A stretch of DNA of 64,000 bases from an uncultured Muribaculum sp. (GTDB lineage: Bacteria > Bacteroidota > Bacteroidia > Bacteroidales > Muribaculaceae). A program made the position numbers and the translations under genes. Location: positions 1 through 64,000 of the forward strand of contig CAJTSK010000012.1 in the NCBI GenBank assembly GCA_910578835.1. Reading direction: 5' to 3'. Under the pieces are notes generated by a model. It ran no database searches, had not been told where the DNA came from, and saw only the letters and a program-made list of their open reading frames with translations. Numbering within the stretch: the first letter of the stretch is position 1; every line of letters begins with the position of its first letter. Below are positions 58,874 to 64,000 of the stretch, one piece after another.

Positions 58874-60188
58874 TAAGCAAAGAAATCGCCAGACTCTCCG
58901 TGGCATTGACAGCCTTTGGATAAATTGGGCGCTCTCTGCCGGTGCGCTTGCTCTCACCGTATTGCTTGGTGTGTTTGTTACAAAATTGTGGTTGCCGGCT
59001 TTTGTGCTTGGTTTCGCATTCCTTCTCATGAGGCGCATAGCCGTGATGCGTGAGACCGACTCTCAGATATGCAATATCGTGCCGTTTATTACTGTGCGCA
59101 TACTTTTTGTGGCGGCAGCTATAATGGTGGGCATAAATCTATATTATATGGATTTTATGGATCCACAGGAATACCAGCTTGGTCATGCCAATAAGAATAT
59201 ACCTTATATTACGATTCTTATCCTTGCCCCGGTCATGACCGTGATTTCTATATGGGGATACCTGAGACGCCGACACCTCTCTTTCTGTCATCGCTGCACG
59301 GTGGAATACGGAACCCCGCAGGAGCGTGGATTTCTTGACCGGGTGTTTGATGTCGAGACCCGCTATCAGCTGCGGGTGTTGATATTCATCTCCGTGATTA
59401 TTTCCATTTATACCTGGATATATTACCTGACCACTTACAACAATGTAAATATGAATCCTTCGGATTTGTATTATTACATAGCCGTGCCGGTGGCGCTATA
59501 TATATTGTCGCTTGCATATCTCGCCATGAGATATTTCCGAATCTATGTGTTTTATCGCGAGAATGTGGTAGGCGATGCTTCTTCATCGGAGCTTACCACG
59601 GTGTTGCGCTACATACTCATCTGTGATGACTATGTGTTTTTGAAAAAGTCGGGCGATGGCGACACCACTAAGACCGATACCCCTGCAATGACCCATATCC
59701 CTTACCGTGAACGCATAACTTCATATGACGCGTTGATTAACTTCTCGCTCGTTTCGGGTATCAATGGTAACGTGGAGATTAAATTCCTATATGAAAATTC
59801 CAATAATCACACTGACAGCAACATATTTCACTATCTGTGTGTGATCCCGTCGCGTAGTGAGGTTGCCAATTCCCGCCTGTCGGGCGAATGGTTCAGCCAG
59901 CATCAGCTTGAGCGTATGCATGCACAGGGGGAGCTGTCGGGGCTTCTCATGAGCGAGATTCACCGCGTATACACGGTCATGATGGCTAAAAAGACTTATG
60001 ACGAGGGTGGTTACAGACTCTACGACATAAAGCATTATAAGCCGACTTTCCGATTGCGTGAAATAGAAATGTTTGATGGCGATTTTAATGATCCCATGTG
60101 GCTGCTTATCGCCAAAGACAATGAGGACAGACCATTTTTTAAACTGCGTAAATTCTGGCGCAAGCTTGTAAGAGGCTATGAGCAATAG
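58863..60188 (+). CDS. Unrecognised multi-pass membrane protein
   Basis: 441 aa from ATG 58863, preferred over GTG 58806 because the latter overlaps the peptidase by 68 bases. It has two helices near residues 20-65, one near 80-105, one near 120-145, and two more around 175-230. A soluble C-terminal domain of about 200 residues follows (LYENSNNHTDSNIFHYLCV; TYDEGGYRLYDIKHYKP). It overlaps the peptidase by 11 bases and miaA by 11 bases. No family recognised. Confidence 0.7.
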   Translation: MPTNKQRNRQTLRGIDSLWINWALSAGALALTVLLGVFVTKLWLPAFVLGFAFLLMRRIAVMRETDSQICNIVPFITVRILFVAAAIMVGINLYYMDFMDPQEYQLGHANKNIPYITILILAPVMTVISIWGYLRRRHLSFCHRCTVEYGTPQERGFLDRVFDVETRYQLRVLIFISVIISIYTWIYYLTTYNNVNMNPSDLYYYIAVPVALYILSLAYLAMRYFRIYVFYRENVVGDASSSELTTVLRYILICDDYVFLKKSGDGDTTKTDTPAMTHIPYRERITSYDALINFSLVSGINGNVEIKFLYENSNNHTDSNIFHYLCVIPSRSEVANSRLSGEWFSQHQLERMHAQGELSGLLMSEIHRVYTVMMAKKTYDEGGYRLYDIKHYKPTFRLREIEMFDGDFNDPMWLLIAKDNEDRPFFKLRKFWRKLVRGYEQ

Positions 60189-61083
60189 GCTTCTTGTAAT
60201 AACCGGACCCACTGCATCGGGCAAGACCTCGCGTGCCGTGGATGTGGCAAAGGCTCTTGACGGGGAGATTATCAGTGCCGATTCACGACAGGTGTATCGG
60301 GGCATGGATATAGGAACCGGAAAAGATATCATTGAGTATGGCGACGTGCCGTATCATCTCATTGATATATGTCCGGCAGGCTATAAATATAATCTCTATG
60401 AGTATCTGCGCGATTTTGATAAGGCATATGCTTTTGTCTCAGGCAAGGGCAGATTGCCGATATTGTGTGGAGGTACAGGACTCTATATTGAGTCGGCGAT
60501 TAATGGATTGCGGTTGCCTGAAGTGCCTGAAAACCGTCAGCTCAGGGAGTCCTTGGCGGGTAAGTCGCTTGAGGAGCTTACATCGATACTTGCCTCGATG
60601 AAGGCTCTCCACAATGTAACCGATGTCGACAGCTGTAAGCGGGCTATCCGTGCCATAGAGATTCAGAGTTATTATATCGAGCATCCCGAGAAGGCGGTGG
60701 CAACAGTGCCGTCACCTATGGAGAATGTCACTATCGTCGGTGTAGACATTGACCGCGATAGCCGCCGCAAGCGTATCACCGCGCGCCTTAAGTCGAGGGT
60801 AGACGAGGGAATGATTGATGAGGTCAGGGCTTTGCTTGACTCGGGCATTCCTGCCGAAGACCTGATTTATTACGGACTTGAATATAAATTCGTGACAAGC
60901 TATATCGTAGGCGAGATGACTCTTGATGAAATGCTCGCGGGGCTGGAAATCGCGATACATCAGTTTGCCAAGCGACAGATGACTTGGTTTCGAGGCATGG
61001 AGCGACGTGGATTCACGATACACTGGATTCCATGGGATATTTCCCGCGACGAATTTGTAGGACGCGTAAAATCCCTGTTATAA
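60178..61083 (+). CDS. miaA: tRNA dimethylallyltransferase
   Basis: Adds an isopentenyl group to A37 of tRNAs reading U-starting codons. 301 aa, P-loop GPTASGKT at 10-17, ISADSRQVYRGMDIGTGK, PILCGGTGLYIES, and the C-terminal QFAKRQMTWFRGM. It starts 11 bases inside the preceding gene. Confidence 0.96.
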   Translation: MSNRLLVITGPTASGKTSRAVDVAKALDGEIISADSRQVYRGMDIGTGKDIIEYGDVPYHLIDICPAGYKYNLYEYLRDFDKAYAFVSGKGRLPILCGGTGLYIESAINGLRLPEVPENRQLRESLAGKSLEELTSILASMKALHNVTDVDSCKRAIRAIEIQSYYIEHPEKAVATVPSPMENVTIVGVDIDRDSRRKRITARLKSRVDEGMIDEVRALLDSGIPAEDLIYYGLEYKFVTSYIVGEMTLDEMLAGLEIAIHQFAKRQMTWFRGMERRGFTIHWIPWDISRDEFVGRVKSLL

Positions 61084-61105
61084 AAACGGCATAGTAACAA
61101 TATCA

Positions 61106-62083
61106 ATGAAACTCACTCTCTTCTCAATCTTTCTTGCCCTTGCAGTATATGCCGGGGCACAACATCGTCAGTATTATGCGGGCGATGATATCTCCACTGA
61201 TTCCCTGCTGGCTATTGATGACAATGCCGCCACTGTCGCCATTGAGGCGCGGTGTGCCATGCCTGAGGCAAAGGAAGGCTTTGGTGAGGATGACCGTTGG
61301 TGGGGCATCGCCTGGAATTATGTTTCACCTCGCAATTACGACTATGTGGTCATCCGTCCTTATAATTCTGATTTCGGCTCGATTCACGACCGTCGCGTGA
61401 TGGCTGTGGAGTATGGCTCTGTGACCGGGGGTGATGCTGTCGTGACCTTGCATGAAACGATGGAGTCAGGTGTTAATATGACCAAAGGTTTCAATTCTCT
61501 GCTTGTGGAGTGGGGGAATGGGACGGTACGTGTGTTTGTCGGTTCAAAAGGACTCAAAAAGGTCGTCGAGCATCATTCCGCGTTGCCTTCAGGCGGGAAT
61601 TGTAAGCTTATATGTGGCAATACGTCTCTTGCCATAGGCTCACTTGTCGTGGAGTGTGGAGAGGATAAGGCAAAATCTCTTGCCACCACTTACGAGATGG
61701 AGCCATTGATGAGGAGTATCACTGTTTCCGGAGACAAAAGGGAAGGGACATGGCAATATCTCGACAGGGAGACCGATGACTCCCGTGCGCGCAGCGGGGG
61801 CAGCTATTCTTTGGCGATAGTAAACAATGGCACCGGTTACGACCTGCTCTATCTTGGCGGCGCAAGAGTCAATGGCGCGGAGTGGAAGCCGTTGATGCTT
61901 AAGGGTACGCTTATTCCTACTCCGTTTGAGAATCATTACAACCTTATATGGTATGACAGTACCATGACGCTGGTTGAGGATGAATCTTATGCCACATTCT
62001 CCGAAGAGGGGATACTCTCGCTTGAATTTCCGTTACATAAGAGCCGTATGCGTTTTTACCGCAATGTTGACATCAGTCTGTAA
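61106..62083 (+). CDS. Secreted protein of unknown function
   Basis: 325 aa with a signal peptide (MKLTLFSIFLALAVYAGAQ). The rest is beta-rich with many Trp and Tyr (DDRWWGIAWNYVSPRNYDYV; WQYLDRETDDS), which suggests a jelly-roll or lectin-like fold, but no family is recognised. It lies 22 bases after miaA, so it may be the last gene of that operon. Its 3' end overlaps the convergent lipoprotein gene by 11 bases. Confidence 0.75.
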   Translation: MKLTLFSIFLALAVYAGAQHRQYYAGDDISTDSLLAIDDNAATVAIEARCAMPEAKEGFGEDDRWWGIAWNYVSPRNYDYVVIRPYNSDFGSIHDRRVMAVEYGSVTGGDAVVTLHETMESGVNMTKGFNSLLVEWGNGTVRVFVGSKGLKKVVEHHSALPSGGNCKLICGNTSLAIGSLVVECGEDKAKSLATTYEMEPLMRSITVSGDKREGTWQYLDRETDDSRARSGGSYSLAIVNNGTGYDLLYLGGARVNGAEWKPLMLKGTLIPTPFENHYNLIWYDSTMTLVEDESYATFSEEGILSLEFPLHKSRMRFYRNVDISL

Positions 62084-62507
62084 CACCGCCTATCTGGCTT
62101 ATCTCGCCTGTCTCTTTTATATAGCGTATCTTATAGTTTAGCATGTCGAGTATCACCTCGCGCGGGTCATTCTTGGCGGCATACACCTGGTCGGTCAATT
62201 CGAGTTCCATCAGGTATTGTACAAGCTTTGGCTCAAGGGCATCCTGCACGAAAAGCTGCGGCAGCACTACGCCGTTTCCGTTGACTTCAAGCCAGGTATA
62301 GGTTGAGTCAAAAGTCATGGATGCTCCATTTTTGATTGTAACATAATATACACCATTGTGTTCGCTATATTCGCTGATACCCGACATAGGGTAGTAGGTC
62401 GAGACAAAAGTTGCGATAGGCTCCGGCATGTCGTCCCACAGGCTGCTGCTGCAGGCAATCAGCAAAAATAGTCCGAAGATGGTGAGTAACTCTTTCTTGT
62501 ACAGCAT
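62073..62507 (-). CDS. Small PepSY-like lipoprotein
   Basis: 144 aa with a lipoprotein signal peptide (lipobox LIAC, Cys19). The mature part has two similar halves: YYPMSGISEYSEHNGVYYVT, and a later helix plus YKIRYIKETGEISQIG. This resembles the PepSY-like domains of Bacteroidetes periplasmic proteins. A minus-strand TAAATTTG box lies at 62541-62548. Function unknown. Confidence 0.75.
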   Translation of the reverse strand: MLYKKELLTIFGLFLLIACSSSLWDDMPEPIATFVSTYYPMSGISEYSEHNGVYYVTIKNGASMTFDSTYTWLEVNGNGVVLPQLFVQDALEPKLVQYLMELELTDQVYAAKNDPREVILDMLNYKIRYIKETGEISQIGGVTD

Positions 62508-62726
62508 GGTAGTAAATATGGATTTGTTATGTCTTTATAACAAATTTATAAACTGTTAAGTTCTTATAAATTCGTGCCAATCGGACTTGGAATAGTTAAA
62601 ATTTGTTGGCTGAAATTTAGCTATGCTATCCCCTTCATAATATACCTGAGGTCGCTTAAAACGTCATTATTGTATCAGTAATGAATTATAAATTACAAGA
62701 ATGCGTAATATGTAAAAAATATTTAT

Positions 62727-62734
62727 TATCTTTG
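62727..62734 (+). promoter_or_regulatory. Promoter -7 element of the glycogen synthase gene
   Basis: TATCTTTG lies 27 bases before the ATG; no -33 TTTG is found at the usual distance. An AT-rich inverted repeat (62543-62551 with 62564-62572) lies further upstream between the two divergent genes. Confidence 0.5.
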
Positions 62735-62761
62735 CGCCCGTAAAATAAAATAATTTACAAT

Positions 62762-64000
62762 ATGGATAAAGCGCCTGTAAATGTAGATCTGCTTTTCGAG
62801 ACAAGTTGGGAAGTATGTAACAAAATAGGTGGTATATACACAGTCTTATCGACAAAAGCTAAGACGCTCCAAAAACTATACAAGGATAAAGTAATTTTTG
62901 TTGGACCTGATGTGTGGTCCGATGACAACCCTTCTCCATATTTCATTCAGTCAAATACAATTCTGAAAGGATGGAAGGCTAAAGCCAACCTTCCCGAGGG
63001 AGTTTCTGTACGTGTAGGCCGCTGGGATATCCCCGGACGTCCTATTGTCGTACTTGTCAAGTTTGACGGCATGTATGCTGTTAAAGATGAGTTTTATGGC
63101 AGAATGTGGGATTTATATAAGGTAGATTCCCTCCATGCTTACGGAGATTATGATGAAGGATGTGCTTTTGCCCATGCCGCAGGTATTGTTATAGAGAGCA
63201 TATGTGATTACACCGGTATACGTGGAAAGAACGTTGTGGCTCATTTCGATGAATGGACCACAGGTATGGGACTTCTTTATGTGAAGGACCGTCTGCCGAG
63301 TGTTGCTACCATCTTCACCACCCATGCCACCTGCATAGGTCGCAGTATATGCGGCAACGGTAAGCCGCTTTACGATTACCTGCGTGGTTACAACGGTGAC
63401 CAGATGGCTCGTGAGCTTAACATGGAGTCAAAGCACTCCCTTGAAAAGGCTGCCGCCCATAATGCCGATTGCTTTACCACGGTGAGCGATATCACGGCGA
63501 TGGAGTGTGAGCAGCTGCTTGAGCGTCGCCCGCTGGTGACCCCCAATGGCTTTGAACAGAATTTTGTACCTGCCAAGGGTAAATTCCTCGGCGCCCGCGA
63601 AGAAGCGCGCGGAGTGCTTCTAAATGCGGCATCGTCGCTTCTTGGCTACAAGCTGCCTGACGACACTTTCATAGTGGCTACTTCCGGAAGATGTGAATAC
63701 CGCAACAAAGGTATTGACCTCTATCTTGACGCAGTGGCACGTCTCCGCGACCTTGATATTGACCGTACCGTGCTGGCATTTGTAATGGTGCCCGCCTGGG
63801 TTAAGGAGCCTCGTGCCGATCTTAAGAAGGCGCTTGGTGCAAAACGTAAGTCGGCTCTTCAGAACCCCGTGCTTACCCACTATCTGAATAATCCGGATGA
63901 AGACCCCATAAATTGCCGCATTCACGAAATCGGTTTTGCCAACTGCAAGGCAGATAAGGTAAAGGTGATTTATGTGCCTTGCTATCTTAACGGAAGCGAC
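62762..64000 (+). CDS. Glycogen/starch synthase, GT3 type (5' part, cut by window end)
   Basis: 413 codons are visible and the frame is open to the last base. The N-terminal LLFETSWEVCNKIGGIYTVL, GWKAKANLPEGVSVRVGRW, the block HAYGDYDEGCAFAHAAG, HFDEWTTGMGLLYVK, TIFTTHATCIGRSICG and VTPNGF are signatures of GT3, the eukaryote-like glycogen synthase family, which Bacteroidetes use in place of GlgA. The start ATG follows a TATCTTTG box. It extends chains from UDP-glucose or a similar donor. The catalytic C-terminal half lies beyond the window. Confidence 0.92.
   Translation, partial: MDKAPVNVDLLFETSWEVCNKIGGIYTVLSTKAKTLQKLYKDKVIFVGPDVWSDDNPSPYFIQSNTILKGWKAKANLPEGVSVRVGRWDIPGRPIVVLVKFDGMYAVKDEFYGRMWDLYKVDSLHAYGDYDEGCAFAHAAGIVIESICDYTGIRGKNVVAHFDEWTTGMGLLYVKDRLPSVATIFTTHATCIGRSICGNGKPLYDYLRGYNGDQMARELNMESKHSLEKAAAHNADCFTTVSDITAMECEQLLERRPLVTPNGFEQNFVPAKGKFLGAREEARGVLLNAASSLLGYKLPDDTFIVATSGRCEYRNKGIDLYLDAVARLRDLDIDRTVLAFVMVPAWVKEPRADLKKALGAKRKSALQNPVLTHYLNNPDEDPINCRIHEIGFANCKADKVKVIYVPCYLNGSD

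Noticed and set aside
1..64000. tRNA or rRNA genes
   Set aside because: The intergenic stretches were read on both strands and none showed a cloverleaf with a CCA-type end or rRNA-like sequence.

Overview
The window looks like chromosome of a gut Bacteroidales bacterium, most likely of the Muribaculaceae type. This is inferred from gene content only, because there is no rRNA in the window. The clues are promoters of the TTTG/TTG-N19-21-TAnnTTTG class, a TamA-like lipoprotein (TamL), a Rho factor with a very long disordered N-terminal region, a UpxY-type NusG paralogue at the head of a capsule locus, a GT3-type glycogen synthase, an Omp28-like protein with a C-terminal sorting-like domain, and a two-ORF ISL3/ISAon1-type insertion sequence.

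1-15.6 kb holds mostly core genes on the + strand: a giant pectin-degrading fusion enzyme (GH28 + GH105 + a third, unassigned glycosidase-like region), rho-tamL-HAD phosphatase, an AspT/YidE-type transporter, trxA (minus strand), dapA, and recR with a GNAT acetyltransferase. A promoter plus a strong hairpin between dapA and recR could make a small RNA.

15.6-18.9 kb is a NERD-like/superfamily-1 helicase gene cut in two by a complete 1465-bp insertion sequence. The IS has an 8-bp target duplication. Removing the IS and one copy of the duplication restores a 597-codon reading frame exactly.

18.9-37.4 kb is one large minus-strand surface-polysaccharide locus, read from upxY (37.4 kb) down to rfbB (19 kb). 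It contains ugd, a Wzx flippase, GT2 and GT4 glycosyltransferases, a Wzy-like polymerase, a hexapeptide acetyltransferase, a probable rhamnosyltransferase and the four dTDP-L-rhamnose genes. The middle (about 25-34 kb) is much more AT-rich than its flanks, as expected for a transferred serotype-specific cassette. Small accessory genes with their own promoters are wedged into it: a YafQ-type toxin-antitoxin pair, a RelE-like pair, a four-helix-bundle (S23) gene, and an unrecognised pair (winged-helix-like plus membrane/coiled-coil protein). A decayed MNT/HEPN module is also present. Four arrays of a degenerate 7-bp repeat (GTTTTCA-like) sit on the 3' ends of genes here.

37.5-64 kb returns to core and envelope genes: an MFS exporter, an OmpP1/FadL porin, a PMCA-type calcium ATPase, the pyrB-pyrI-flavin reductase-glyA cluster, an acyltransferase, an Omp28-like protein, and kup. 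A 347-bp MITE-like element with nested hairpins follows. It lies just upstream of the promoter for an operon that starts with a double-receiver/PEP-synthase-type ATP-grasp fusion protein and a coiled-coil protein ending in a clamp-binding-like motif. That operon continues with a DPP IV peptidase, a membrane protein, miaA and a secreted protein. A convergent lipoprotein gene and the 5' part of a GT3 glycogen synthase close the window.
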